A stretch of DNA of 64,000 nucleotides from Acinetobacter colistiniresistens (GCF_000413935.1 NZ_KE340380.1:620001-684000); one strand, 5' to 3'; counted from the first letter of the stretch, positions 26,563 through 36,776 are shown. The notes: generated by a model from the letters alone, not told the origin. Made by a program: numbers and translations.

Positions 26563-28380
26563 TTAACCCGCTTTCGACTCAGCTTGCTGAGTTGACCAGT
26601 CTGCCAATGTTTCAGGGCTGACTGGGTTCGGGATTGGATCAAGGAATACAGGCACTGGACGCTCTGCTTCATCGTTATAACTGGTGGTAAACAGGCGGAC
26701 ACGGTTCAAACAAATTTTGGTGTACGTTGGCCGTAACATGGCAAATTTTTCAGCACGTTCAGCCAGCTCTGGATGTTGTTGGTTAAACGCAACAATGGTG
26801 TTGGAAATGGTCTGCCAGAAATCAAGTTCGGTGTATTCAGGGTAATCTTGCAAGAACACATTACAGATATAGCGGTAATGCACCATGAACAGACCCGTGA
26901 AAATGAAATGGCTTAAATCGGTAGCCTCATGGCGTAATAACAGATCACCTTCGGTTGGCAATTGAGCCAGTTCAGGAAAATCTTCATCCACTAAATTAAT
27001 GTCATCAATAAAGTCTTTTAAGACCAATGCTTTCGGCACGCCATTTTCATGCACCAACATGGTATTTTCGCCATGTGGTGAAAATGCCAATCCATAGCGA
27101 TATAGACAAAGTAATAAGGGACTTAAGCAAACTTGGGCAAATTGCGCCAACCATGTCAAAGGACTTAGACCTGATGCTTGAATCAGTACGCTCAGGATCG
27201 ATTGACCTGAAATATCTCGGTGTAATAAAGCTGCTTGAGAGAGGACTTGCTGAGATGGATCAACATAGCGATCGACACTTTCACGCCATAAACAGCCAAA
27301 TAACTCTTTAAATTGATAAGGTGCGCCGTCAATTCGGTCAAAACATGGCTGGTGAATGGTTAAGGTCGCCACTTCACCCAAGAAAATCACACCAGTCTTC
27401 TGTAGGTCTTGATCTTGATGATGGATCTGTTTTAACCATCCTGTCACAGCTGGGGCTGCAAGATTCCGCTTGGAAGGTAATCCACGATAAACAGCGGTAT
27501 TGAAAATACTCACTGGCAGCTTAATGTAATGACGTTGTAAGTTTGATGTATTGCATAATGTACGAATCGACTGCATTGGCACATAGCTATCTTGGCTAAT
27601 ATTCAGCTCAATGATTTTCTGATCAACGATCTCATTGGCGTAGGTTGGGACCAGCCATTGATGCCATTGCCAAGCATGTACAGGAATCAAAAAGTAATTT
27701 TGCGGATCTAAATTCTTTTCTTTCAAAATTTGGATGAACTGTTGCAGCTCATTGGCATCAAACTCATGCTGATATAAACCACAGGCATCCCATTGTTCAG
27801 TGCTGCGATACTCTGCTAAATCACGATGCACCGCCAACCAGAGTACTTTCACTTCCGGTGAAAGTTCAGGTGCCGATGTCAGATAATCATCATAACCAAA
27901 GCCCATGCGTCCCTTACTCATAATCAGCCAAGGATGGCCTCGTAACATGCCTTCAACTTTATAATGCTCTTCAGTTAGCACCGCGGTGCTTGGTAGGCGT
28001 GCTTCATTAAATAGATGTGCTTCTGCCAACCAAGTATTATTCATTTCCTTAATCAAATAGGCTTTGGTGAAAGGCTTTACATTGGAACTGTCGGCCATTG
28101 CGACAATAAACTCATGTAAATTCCAAGCGGGATGATCACTCTGCTGACCAGTCGTTACATCACGTACCGAGCCTTCCTGAATATTCCAATGCCCTAACAA
28201 ATATTGATGGCCTTGAAACTCATACTGACGATTACCTAGATCTAACTGATAATGTCCTGCTGATAAGGCTTTCACTTCAATAATTTCTTCATATAAAAAC
28301 TCTGCAATCGCCATTTCAATGAGACGCTGCCCAGCAGCACGCCATTGCTGCTGATTAATTTTTAAAGTTGCAAAGTTCAT
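26563..28380 (-). CDS. acbC: NIS siderophore synthetase (IucA/IucC family) AcbC
   Basis: 605 residues of the NRPS-independent siderophore synthetase family, with the N-terminal IucA/IucC domain and C-terminal FhuF-like part. Visible motifs are LRGHPWLIMSKGRMGFG (substrate and ATP region), IPVHAWQWHQW, SIRTLCNTSNLQRHYIKLP and HGENTMLVHENGVPKALVLKD. Two such enzymes in one cluster fit a citrate core carrying two hydroxamate arms: one adds the first arm to citrate, the other the second. Which does which is not decided here. It is coupled to acbB by an ATGA overlap. Confidence 0.88.
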   Translation of the reverse strand: MNFATLKINQQQWRAAGQRLIEMAIAEFLYEEIIEVKALSAGHYQLDLGNRQYEFQGHQYLLGHWNIQEGSVRDVTTGQQSDHPAWNLHEFIVAMADSSNVKPFTKAYLIKEMNNTWLAEAHLFNEARLPSTAVLTEEHYKVEGMLRGHPWLIMSKGRMGFGYDDYLTSAPELSPEVKVLWLAVHRDLAEYRSTEQWDACGLYQHEFDANELQQFIQILKEKNLDPQNYFLIPVHAWQWHQWLVPTYANEIVDQKIIELNISQDSYVPMQSIRTLCNTSNLQRHYIKLPVSIFNTAVYRGLPSKRNLAAPAVTGWLKQIHHQDQDLQKTGVIFLGEVATLTIHQPCFDRIDGAPYQFKELFGCLWRESVDRYVDPSQQVLSQAALLHRDISGQSILSVLIQASGLSPLTWLAQFAQVCLSPLLLCLYRYGLAFSPHGENTMLVHENGVPKALVLKDFIDDINLVDEDFPELAQLPTEGDLLLRHEATDLSHFIFTGLFMVHYRYICNVFLQDYPEYTELDFWQTISNTIVAFNQQHPELAERAEKFAMLRPTYTKICLNRVRLFTTSYNDEAERPVPVFLDPIPNPVSPETLADWSTQQAESKAG

Positions 28381-29858
28381 ATCAATTTCTCATAAGTTGA
28401 ATGTACAGAAGCACACTGTCCCCGTGTATTTGCACAGTGACTGTTTGAATGTGCTGTAATTGTGCTCTGTTCTGTTTTCTTTAAAATGGGATGGTTTTGA
28501 TCGACCTTTTTGTCAGGAAAATCTACTTCTGGAGCTGCGTTGTCATCAGCCATTTGGATTTTAGGATTTTGACTAATTTCAAAATGCTGGAAGGTCTGTG
28601 CCTGCTGACCAAGATCATAAACTTGGCTTTCAGCCAATTGGTTAATAATTGTGGATGCACGATAAGCACCAAGACCTAAGTCTGGCGTGCCAACACCATG
28701 ACTATGCATTTCTTGATTCTGGACAAAGATATGGCCATTCAGACGATGTACGATTCGGTAATCTGCGGTAATTTGCCAACGCTGTTTATGGTCAAATTCG
28801 ATATAAGGTTTCAGCAACTGCATAAATCCAAAATCAGGGCTAAAGTAACCCGTTGCCGCAACGAGGAAATCACAATCAAGATGGAAGGTCTGTGCCATCG
28901 CGCGGTGTTGGAAATGCAGTCGGATTTTTTGTGTATCCAACACTTCTGCATCTTTCAGATCACATTGGCTATGTAAATGTGTCTGTAAGCTTTTTCCTGC
29001 AATACTGCGGTGATACAGTTTTTGATAGATTTCACGGATAGTTTTTGCACTAATCCCTTTATATAACAGTGCTTGTTGCTGTAACTGCTGTTGTTTTTGT
29101 TGCGCTGGCAAATCATAAAAATGCTGCGCATAGTCTGGGCTAAAGTACTCCAACCCTAATGGCGCATACTCCATCGGGAAGAAACCTTGCGAACGGGTCA
29201 ACCAGTGCAGATCAAACTGATGATTCGCTTCATCTTGTTGTTGATCAAACAAATCAATAAAGACTTCTGCAGCAGATTGTCCAGAGCCTAATACGACCAC
29301 ATCCCCATGCAAATCCGCATCAGCGTGCGTCATATATTGAGCGGAATGGAGACATTGTTGCGGCCGTTGTTGCTGAACTTTTGCCAAGCATTCAGGTAGA
29401 TAAGGAACATTTCCACTGCCAATCACCAAATGACGGCATAAATAACTGTGCTGAACGCCTTCTGATTCTACAACCACCTTAAAACCAATGGTTTGAGGTT
29501 CGATCTCCAGAACGCGAGATTGATATTCGATACAATCCAGTTGCTCTGCCGCCCATTGGCAATAGTGGTTATATTCACGGCGTGGAATATGGGGTTGTTC
29601 TAAAAAGTAAAATTTATATAAACGCTGCTGATGACGCAGATAATTCAAAAAGCTGAATGGGCTGGTTGGATCAACCATCGATACCAAATCAGCCATAAAC
29701 GGAACCTGCAATACAGTATTCGGTAATTGCATTCCTGCGTGCCAGTCAAACTGCGGTTTCTGCTCGAAAAATACATAATTCAAAGAGCTTTTATTTTGTA
29801 GCAGACTAGCCAGACTTAAATTAAATGGCCCTAGGCCAATTCCAATAAAATCAAGCAT
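28377..29858 (-). CDS. acbB: FAD/NADPH N-monooxygenase of siderophore synthesis, AcbB
   Basis: A flavin-dependent N-hydroxylase of the IucD/SidA/RhbE group, likely hydroxylating 1,3-diaminopropane. It shows the FAD motif GIGLGPFNLSLA at the N-terminus, WHAGMQLPNTVLQVPFMADL, the NADPH motif VVLGSGQSAAEVF and the ATGYFSPDF family motif. I choose the ATG at 29858 (MLDFIGIG), which follows AAGGA by nine bases and overlaps the acbA end by 8 bp; the frame to 29942 lies inside acbA. At 493 residues it is longer than IucD because of a polar tail of about 60 residues after QTFQHFEIS. No diaminopropane genes (dat/ddc) are in the window. Confidence 0.87.
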   Translation of the reverse strand: MLDFIGIGLGPFNLSLASLLQNKSSLNYVFFEQKPQFDWHAGMQLPNTVLQVPFMADLVSMVDPTSPFSFLNYLRHQQRLYKFYFLEQPHIPRREYNHYCQWAAEQLDCIEYQSRVLEIEPQTIGFKVVVESEGVQHSYLCRHLVIGSGNVPYLPECLAKVQQQRPQQCLHSAQYMTHADADLHGDVVVLGSGQSAAEVFIDLFDQQQDEANHQFDLHWLTRSQGFFPMEYAPLGLEYFSPDYAQHFYDLPAQQKQQQLQQQALLYKGISAKTIREIYQKLYHRSIAGKSLQTHLHSQCDLKDAEVLDTQKIRLHFQHRAMAQTFHLDCDFLVAATGYFSPDFGFMQLLKPYIEFDHKQRWQITADYRIVHRLNGHIFVQNQEMHSHGVGTPDLGLGAYRASTIINQLAESQVYDLGQQAQTFQHFEISQNPKIQMADDNAAPEVDFPDKKVDQNHPILKKTEQSTITAHSNSHCANTRGQCASVHSTYEKLI

Positions 29859-31635
29859 AACTGACATCCTTCTGTGAAATACGCAGCGGATTTGGCAGTT
29901 GTACATAGACCGATTGGTTTTCGACAGGTGCGATGAGCTCATCTAACTCATGCAAGCGTGTCAGTAAATTGCCTTTATACGGTAAAGTCGAATTGAACAG
30001 TAATCCCTGTAACAAGGTACTGTCAGGATATTGCTGTAATTGCTCTTGTAAGAAAGCTGTGAGATGTTCCAGTAATTCATCTTCAGTGATATAGCCTGTA
30101 GCGCCAATCGCATTGATAATCCCAAACAAGGTATTGCCAAAGAAATAGTAGCTAAAACGTTCATCGACAAAATCTTTCGGGCCCACTGCAAAGGCTTTTT
30201 CTTTCAGTTCAGGCAATGCTTGCAAAATTTCAGTTGCAAATTCTTCGATATAGTAAAAACCTTGGTTATCACGTAGCCATAAGGTTTTAGGAAAGTGATC
30301 TTCCAACTCTAACAATACATTCTGCTGGTGTGATTCAAATGCCATGCCATAGCGATGATATACATACATCAGCGGTTGCAAACTCACTTCAAGGAAACGA
30401 TTAAACCAATCTAAAGCGATTTCTGAAAAATCGGTTTCAGGATGTGTTTTGGCAATTTTTGCGAATAAAGCATTAAAACGGTTTAAAGGTTTATCTGGAT
30501 GATCCTGACATAAGGATGCGATACACGTGACTTGCTGTTGCGGATGAAATGGCTGATCACGGAAAATACAAATACTTTCATTTACCACTTCATCATCAAT
30601 TTTTAATGCAATCCATGCAGGGTCATTCACTGCTTTTAAACTTGGACACTGCTTTAAGATATTTTGACCAAACTCGCTATGCCAAAGACGATGAGTCAGT
30701 TCACCACGATGGCATTCTTTGGCTAAATTGACGCGAATAGAATTAGTAATCATCACTGAAAGTGACGGCTTCACCATCCACGGTGCATTAAAACTCGCCA
30801 GCGTTCGGATTGAAGTGGTTGGAGAGAATTGCCAGCCACGTAAACCTAAATCAATGAGTTGTCCTGTTTGTTTCAGTCGCTCAAACCACGGTTTACTTTG
30901 TAAATAACGAGCTTGCCATGGATGTAGTGGAAGCAGCTTATATTCGGTATGGGTTTTTAGCAGGTTAAGATCATTTTCAGACAGATACCACTGCAACGCC
31001 GTTTTTAATTGCGCTGAAATGCTGTCATCAGTGGCGCTGCCTTCGGAAATATAATCTTGGTGCACCAGCCAATAATGCAGTTGAGTCTTGCCTTTATGCT
31101 CAGGTGAAAACTTTAACCAATCTTCATGCACAAAACCGGTTCTACTTTTCGGTGCTGGGTGCATGCTATGCCCTAGAATCAGTGCTTGTTCTGTTTCAAT
31201 AAAGCTTTGACCCGCTTTGACAAGGTCATCGAAATCAGCTTCGCGTTGCTGCAAAAACTGTTCTAGTGCATCACGGCTTTGAATCCACTTCTCCAACAAA
31301 GAAGCGGCATCCAATGGTACAGAAGATTCAAAAACCAGTTCTTCAAGCAATAACCCGACGATTGCAACTGAACTGAATGTCTTAACTTGTCCATGCATCG
31401 TAATTTGAGGAAGATCTGCTACACGGTGTCGCCCGACTCGACTGACATAAGATAAAGGAAAATTACAGTGTGCTTGAATAGAGTGAATAGGAATGGATAA
31501 CAGCGTCAAACCTTGGCTAAACGCTCGTTGTTGTGGACTTTGCTGACTGTTATCTAGCAAGTGACCTTTGCCAGTTTCTTGCGTATATGCGTTGACGAAA
31601 TGTTGCATCGCCAACCGATTGGCAAGTGATTGCAT
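29851..31635 (-). CDS. acbA: NIS siderophore synthetase (IucA/IucC family) AcbA
   Basis: The first gene of the siderophore operon, 594 residues, with the IucA/IucC signature ALILGHSMHPAPKSRTGF, LLPLHPWQARYL, TSIRTLASFNAPWMVKPSLS and the C-terminal YHRYGMAFESHQQNVLLEL, EEFATEI. Together with AcbC it should build the citrate-centred dihydroxamate acinetoferrin, using ATP to activate citrate carboxyls. The ATG at 31635 is preceded by AGAGGA at a good distance. A Fur-controlled promoter about 100 bp upstream drives it and, by tight spacing, the seven genes after it. Confidence 0.88.
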   Translation of the reverse strand: MQSLANRLAMQHFVNAYTQETGKGHLLDNSQQSPQQRAFSQGLTLLSIPIHSIQAHCNFPLSYVSRVGRHRVADLPQITMHGQVKTFSSVAIVGLLLEELVFESSVPLDAASLLEKWIQSRDALEQFLQQREADFDDLVKAGQSFIETEQALILGHSMHPAPKSRTGFVHEDWLKFSPEHKGKTQLHYWLVHQDYISEGSATDDSISAQLKTALQWYLSENDLNLLKTHTEYKLLPLHPWQARYLQSKPWFERLKQTGQLIDLGLRGWQFSPTTSIRTLASFNAPWMVKPSLSVMITNSIRVNLAKECHRGELTHRLWHSEFGQNILKQCPSLKAVNDPAWIALKIDDEVVNESICIFRDQPFHPQQQVTCIASLCQDHPDKPLNRFNALFAKIAKTHPETDFSEIALDWFNRFLEVSLQPLMYVYHRYGMAFESHQQNVLLELEDHFPKTLWLRDNQGFYYIEEFATEILQALPELKEKAFAVGPKDFVDERFSYYFFGNTLFGIINAIGATGYITEDELLEHLTAFLQEQLQQYPDSTLLQGLLFNSTLPYKGNLLTRLHELDELIAPVENQSVYVQLPNPLRISQKDVSYA

Positions 31636-31735
31636 CTGACGGTTTCCTCTTTCAAGAGAGTTAATTTGTTTTTCGAAATGTTTTAGGCCTGAAACATGTC
31701 TTAATCACAAGGGAGTTTATGATTAAGATTGAGCT

Positions 31736-31754
31736 AATGATAATTATTATCATT
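31736..31754 (-). promoter_or_regulatory. Fur box over the siderophore promoter
   Basis: AATGATAATTATTATCATT is a perfect 9-1-9 palindrome and very close to the Fur consensus. A Fur box in front of acbA has been reported for this operon in A. haemolyticus, so iron repression is well supported. Confidence 0.92.
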
Positions 31755-31765
31755 TATAATTTCAA
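31737..31765 (-). promoter_or_regulatory. Sigma-70 promoter of the acbABCD-actBCAD operon
   Basis: On the minus strand TTGAAA (31765-31760) and TATCAT (31742-31737) are spaced by 17 bp, each one mismatch from consensus. The Fur box covers the -10 and most of the spacer. This predicts a start near 31730 and a leader of roughly 95 nt. Confidence 0.7.
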
Positions 31766-31852
31766 TTCACTTAACGAACTTGAGAGACCACTATTTAAGT
31801 GGTTGAATTATAATTTTTTATAGATAATTTTTGAGCAAAAAACAGACAAAAA

Positions 31853-31871
31853 GATAATAATAATTCTCATT
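31853..31871. promoter_or_regulatory. Secondary Fur-like site in the acbA upstream region
   Basis: GATAATAATAATTCTCATT shares the left half of the Fur consensus, and ATGATAATTTTT follows at about 31879. The region from 31636 to 31971 (336 bp) holds no gene; apart from these motifs and the promoter it is plain AT-rich spacer. The site could strengthen Fur binding, or be chance in AT-rich DNA. Confidence 0.35.
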
Positions 31872-31971
31872 AAATAAAATGATAATTTTTGTATTGGCAA
31901 TAGTTTTTATAGATCTAAATTTATATATAAATAACAATAACTTAAAAAATACATTGTCTAAAACATTTATT

Positions 31972-32439
31972 TTATTCGTCTAAAAGATCAAAAAAAACTG
32001 CACCAAGCAATGTTGCTAAAGCTTGCGGATCCAGACCAATGTCTAGCCCCCTTTTACCACCGCTGACATAGATTTTATCGAACGATTTGGCTGTTGCATC
32101 AATAACGGTTTTCAAGCGTTTCTTTTGCCCAAGCGGGCTAATTCCGCCAACCAGATAGCCTGTTAAACGCTCTGCATCTTTAGGGTTTGCCATTTGTAGT
32201 TTTTTACATCCGACTGCCGTCGCCACTTTTTTTAGATTGAGTTGATGGTTCACAGGCAAAATCGCAATAAAATAATTTTTTTCGTCAGTCACCATCAATG
32301 TTTTGAAAACTTCTTCTACCTTTAAGTTAAGCTTTTCTGCAGCCTCTAACCCGAAGCTTTTTGCATTAGCATCATGTTCATATTCATGAATAGAAAATGG
32401 TATTTTATTTTTTTCCAATAGCTTACAAGCAGGTGTCAT
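31972..32439 (-). CDS. ybaK: Cys-tRNA(Pro)/aminoacyl-tRNA deacylase, YbaK family
   Basis: 155 residues of the YbaK/EbsC group, which hydrolyses mischarged Cys-tRNA(Pro) in trans. Typical elements are the N-terminal [80 protein letters not shown] and the ending region with [12 protein letters not shown]; the Lys in the VFKTL segment is the conserved substrate-binding residue. The length is standard. It is a single gene upstream of the siderophore operon on the same strand, but with 336 bp between, so it is not part of it. Confidence 0.9.
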   Translation of the reverse strand: MTPACKLLEKNKIPFSIHEYEHDANAKSFGLEAAEKLNLKVEEVFKTLMVTDEKNYFIAILPVNHQLNLKKVATAVGCKKLQMANPKDAERLTGYLVGGISPLGQKKRLKTVIDATAKSFDKIYVSGGKRGLDIGLDPQALATLLGAVFFDLLDE

Positions 32440-32604
32440 AACGATTCAGTTTTTTTGTTTAAGGTTTGCAGTTATATAAGTGTAGCATTTTTAAATAGCG
32501 GATTAAATTTGCTTAGGCTATTTTTGATATCAATCTCTGCTTGATAAATGTGCTAGCAACCTCATATATTGGCTAACGGTGAAATAAACAGGCTCAATGG
32601 TTCT

Positions 32605-32910
32605 ATGAGTTATAAACATAATAATTTGATGGCAATGCGCCAAAATTATTGGGATGATGAATCATCCAGCACAGTACAGGCGGAAAAACAATTTCTCAGA
32701 AAAATGCTCGTTGAAGAAGGCATTTTCAAAGATGCAACCTTAGACGATACCAAGTACTTTTTCTTTACGCTGCCCAGTATTATTATCGTTAAGGCTTATG
32801 CGGTTGGGTTTCATCATAGTCAAGTTAAACAGATGTTAGTGAAACATATTCATAACCACCGAGCAGCTTTAATGCAAAAGTCTTCCCTGAAGATTCAGTT
32901 TAAAATTTAG
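32605..32910 (+). CDS. Hypothetical protein, about 101 residues
   Basis: A small, soluble protein with no signal peptide. It begins MSYKHNNLMAMRQNYWDDES, has an acidic helix-rich middle (TVQAEKQFLRKMLVEEGIFK), then a segment TKYFFFTLPSIIIVKAYAVGF and a basic end. I recognise no family. The frame extends upstream to a TTG at 32569, but the ATG at 32605 or 32629 looks better. Codon use is ordinary for the window, so it is probably a real Acinetobacter-specific gene. It stands alone between ybaK (divergent) and the ABC1 kinase gene, about 190 bp ahead of the latter. Confidence 0.5.
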   Translation: MSYKHNNLMAMRQNYWDDESSSTVQAEKQFLRKMLVEEGIFKDATLDDTKYFFFTLPSIIIVKAYAVGFHHSQVKQMLVKHIHNHRAALMQKSSLKIQFKI

Positions 32911-33104
32911 GACAAATGTATAGTAAAGACAAAGTAAATATGAAATATTTACTTAGGCTATTCAAAAATAGATGCCCTATTGCACAAATTTAGACTGATA
33001 ATTCAAGAGATTGAACTATTTTAATACGTTCAAAAGCTGTAATATTCGCTACAATTCAAGTCTCGGCTTTCAACCCTCCGATTTCAGCATAGGATTTTTC
33101 TTTC

Positions 33105-34481
33105 ATGTCAGATCAGAACGATAAGCTTAAGAATCTAAAAACCTCATCGGTGGATCGTCGCTTATCTATTGCAAAAGCTTCTTTACTTGCTGGAACACGT
33201 TGGGCAACTGCAAGTGCAACTTCCCTCTTTTCAAGTGAGGAAGAAAAAGAGAAGAAACGTAAAAAAGCCATGGCTGAGCAAGCACATTATTTAGTTTCTG
33301 AAATTGGCAAACTCAAAGGTTCAATCGTTAAGATCGGACAAATGATGGCGTTGTATGGTGAACATTTCTTACCTGAAGAAATCACGCAAGCTTTAAATAC
33401 CCTCAACAACCAGACCGTTGCCTTAGCTTGGCCTGCGATCAAAGCACACTTACAAGATCAACTGGGCTCAAAACTTGATGAGCTTACGATTGATCATGAG
33501 CCGATTGGAACAGCATCACTTGCTCAAGTCCATCGAGCTACCCGTAAGTCAGATGGTTTAGAGTTGGTACTTAAAATTCAGTATCCAGGTGTCGCTGAAG
33601 CGATTGATTCTGACATGAATCTGTTCAAGAACATGCTGAAACTGACACGGATGGTGCCGCAAACCCGTGAGTTTGATCAGTGGTTCGATGAAGTCCGTGA
33701 GATGATGCATCGCGAAGTCGATTATGGCATTGAAGCGGCAACAACTCGTCGCTTTGCTGAACGCTTGAAAGATGATTCTCGTTATGTCGTCCCTCAAATT
33801 GTAGATGAGTTCTGTGCTGAAAAAGTACTGTGCATGACTTTTGAGCGTGGTGTCCCAGTCAATAGCCCCGTTATGCTTTCCTTACCTCAAGAACGTCGTA
33901 ACCAGTTAGGTGAAGCCTCTTTAGAAATCGCGGTGCGTGAGCTATTTGAATGGGGTGAAATGCAAACCGATCCAAACTTTGGTAATTACTTAGTTCGTTT
34001 AGGTAATGGTAGTGATGTTAATGATAAAATCGTATTACTCGATTTTGGCGCCATTCGCCAATTTGATAACAATTTACTGACTGTTGCCCGTAATCTGATT
34101 CATGCAGGTTATGACCATGATAAAAATGCAATGGTCAAAGCCATGAGTGGTTATGAATTCTTTGATGGCATGCCAGACAGTGTTAAACCTGGCATGGCAG
34201 ATGTATTCTTGATTGCAACAGAAGCATTTAGTTGCCCGAGCAACAATCCAGATATGCCCGCAGGCATTATGGATGATCAAGATCGCTATGACTGGAAAAA
34301 GAGCCAACTGCATAATCGTGTGATGCAACAGGCTGGTCAATCAATGGCTTCACGCTATTTCTCGGTTCCACCGAAAGAGTTTATGTTTATCAGCCGTAAA
34401 TTCATTGGTGCTTATACCTTTATGACCGTGATTGATGCTAAAACCAATGTCCGTAAAATGATTCCACAGTTTGCTGAATAA
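33105..34481 (+). CDS. ABC1/AarF (UbiB-like) atypical kinase family protein
   Basis: 458 residues of the ADCK/UbiB family of unusual protein-kinase-like ATPases, linked to isoprenoid-quinone and lipid metabolism. Key family features are KGSIVKIGQMMALYGEHFLP (the KxGQ motif that shields the active site), EPIGTASLAQVHRAT (Ala-rich loop in place of a P-loop), LVLKIQYPGVAEAIDSDM (Lys, VKVQ[R/Y]PG-like) and LLDFGAIRQF (DFG). It lacks the C-terminal membrane helices of true UbiB, so it is more likely one of the soluble paralogues. Substrate unknown. A strong terminator follows. Confidence 0.85.
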   Translation: MSDQNDKLKNLKTSSVDRRLSIAKASLLAGTRWATASATSLFSSEEEKEKKRKKAMAEQAHYLVSEIGKLKGSIVKIGQMMALYGEHFLPEEITQALNTLNNQTVALAWPAIKAHLQDQLGSKLDELTIDHEPIGTASLAQVHRATRKSDGLELVLKIQYPGVAEAIDSDMNLFKNMLKLTRMVPQTREFDQWFDEVREMMHREVDYGIEAATTRRFAERLKDDSRYVVPQIVDEFCAEKVLCMTFERGVPVNSPVMLSLPQERRNQLGEASLEIAVRELFEWGEMQTDPNFGNYLVRLGNGSDVNDKIVLLDFGAIRQFDNNLLTVARNLIHAGYDHDKNAMVKAMSGYEFFDGMPDSVKPGMADVFLIATEAFSCPSNNPDMPAGIMDDQDRYDWKKSQLHNRVMQQAGQSMASRYFSVPPKEFMFISRKFIGAYTFMTVIDAKTNVRKMIPQFAE

Positions 34482-34499
34482 ATTACCAACTCAATATTT

Positions 34500-34535
34500 A
34501 AAAGGCCTGTCCAAGCCATTGGACAGGCCTTTTTT
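34500..34535. terminator. Bidirectional terminator between ABC1 kinase gene and pobA
   Basis: 14-bp arms starting AAAAGGCCTGTCCA, loop AGCCAT, then the complement running into T6. It serves both convergent genes. Confidence 0.92.
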
Positions 34536-34555
34536 GTTTACCTTAGCAAGCCAAT

Positions 34556-35794
<1,239 letters not shown>

Positions 35795-35860
35795 TTAACT
35801 TACTGCTTTTAAGTTTTGTACACGATCTATCCAAGTCGAAAAGAACCGTTTATCATTTCA

Positions 35861-35881
35861 TTTGTCCGAATAGCGGACAAA
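35861..35881. promoter_or_regulatory. Palindromic operator in the pobA-pobR spacer
   Basis: Perfect 8-bp inverted arms TTTGTCCG and CGGACAAA, separated by 5 bp (AATAG), lie 26 bp before pobR in the 139-bp divergent spacer. Location and symmetry fit an IclR-type binding site; in Acinetobacter, PobR is known to bind between the two genes. Confidence 0.7.
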
Positions 35882-35906
35882 ACATCATAAAAACAGGAAT
35901 GGAAGT

Positions 35907-36722
35907 ATGGTGAAGGTTGATGCTTTTTTAGAGCACCCCAATTCACATGAATGTATACGTCAGGAAGACTATATTGCAGGTTTAGCCAAAGGCCTGACCT
36001 TACTGGAAGCTTTTGGCTTTGATCGACAACGTTTGAATGTCACTCAAGTGGCTGAACGGACAGGGATCAGTCGCACAGCAGCACGGCGTTATCTTAAAAC
36101 TTTGAAATACTTAGGCTATTTAGATACAGATGAACATTATTTCTGGCTCACCCACCGTGTATTACGGTTCTCAAGTTCCTACTTAAGCTCAGCCCATCTA
36201 CCTAAAATTGCCCAATCCTTCCTGAATCTTTTATCTGCACAAACCACATTAACCTTTTCACTGGTGGTTCTAGATGATAGCGAGGTCGTCCCAATTGCCC
36301 GCAGCTATCTGCCTCAACAGGATAATCTCCGTGTCAGCCCTTATGGTATGCATTTGGGCAATCGCTTACCTGCACATGCAACCTCAACAGGCAAAGTATT
36401 ATTAGCAGCGTTATCTGAACAAGCTCAACGGGATTGGGTAAAAACGTTTGCTTTAAGACGTTTAACCCCTTTTACAATAACCGACGAAATCAAGTTTTTT
36501 GAAATACTGAAAGCAATATCACAAGCAGATTACTGCCTATCCAGAGAAGAACACGAACTTGGTGTGATTGCGATTGCTGTGCCCGTGATCGATGCACAAG
36601 GAAAAGCGATTGCCGCTCTAAACTGCATGTCACAGACCAATCGTGTACAAGAGGATTATTTAGTCCAGCAAATTTTGCCGTTACTGCGTAATACCGCCAA
36701 TGAACTACGCAATGTGATTTAA
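35907..36722 (+). CDS. pobR: IclR-family activator PobR
   Basis: 271 residues. The N-terminal winged helix-turn-helix (LNVTQVAERTGISRTAARRY, then LKTLKYLGYL) is followed by the IclR effector domain (LPAHATSTGKVLLAAL, SREEHELGVIAIAVPVIDAQ, GKAIAALNCMS). The protein is the 4-hydroxybenzoate-responsive activator of pobA, judged from its close divergent placement and IclR type, as in A. baylyi. Autoregulation through the shared operator is likely. Confidence 0.93.
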   Translation: MVKVDAFLEHPNSHECIRQEDYIAGLAKGLTLLEAFGFDRQRLNVTQVAERTGISRTAARRYLKTLKYLGYLDTDEHYFWLTHRVLRFSSSYLSSAHLPKIAQSFLNLLSAQTTLTFSLVVLDDSEVVPIARSYLPQQDNLRVSPYGMHLGNRLPAHATSTGKVLLAALSEQAQRDWVKTFALRRLTPFTITDEIKFFEILKAISQADYCLSREEHELGVIAIAVPVIDAQGKAIAALNCMSQTNRVQEDYLVQQILPLLRNTANELRNVI

Positions 36723-36725
36723 AGG

Positions 36726-36755
36726 GATTTGTCCCTAATACTTTAGAGACAAATC
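36726..36755. terminator. Possible terminator between pobR and aldehyde dehydrogenase gene
   Basis: Arms GATTTGTC / GACAAATC extended by CTAA / TTAG across one mismatch pair. A long T-run is lacking, so this is a weaker candidate shared by two convergent genes. Confidence 0.45.
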
Positions 36756-36776
36756 AGAAGAAATTTTCTCAATTGC

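Noticed and set aside
32983-33000. TTGCACAAAT resembling the end of the IS5-family element
   Set aside because: Only nine bases match the terminal repeat, with no matching GGCTT end, second end or target duplication; probably chance.
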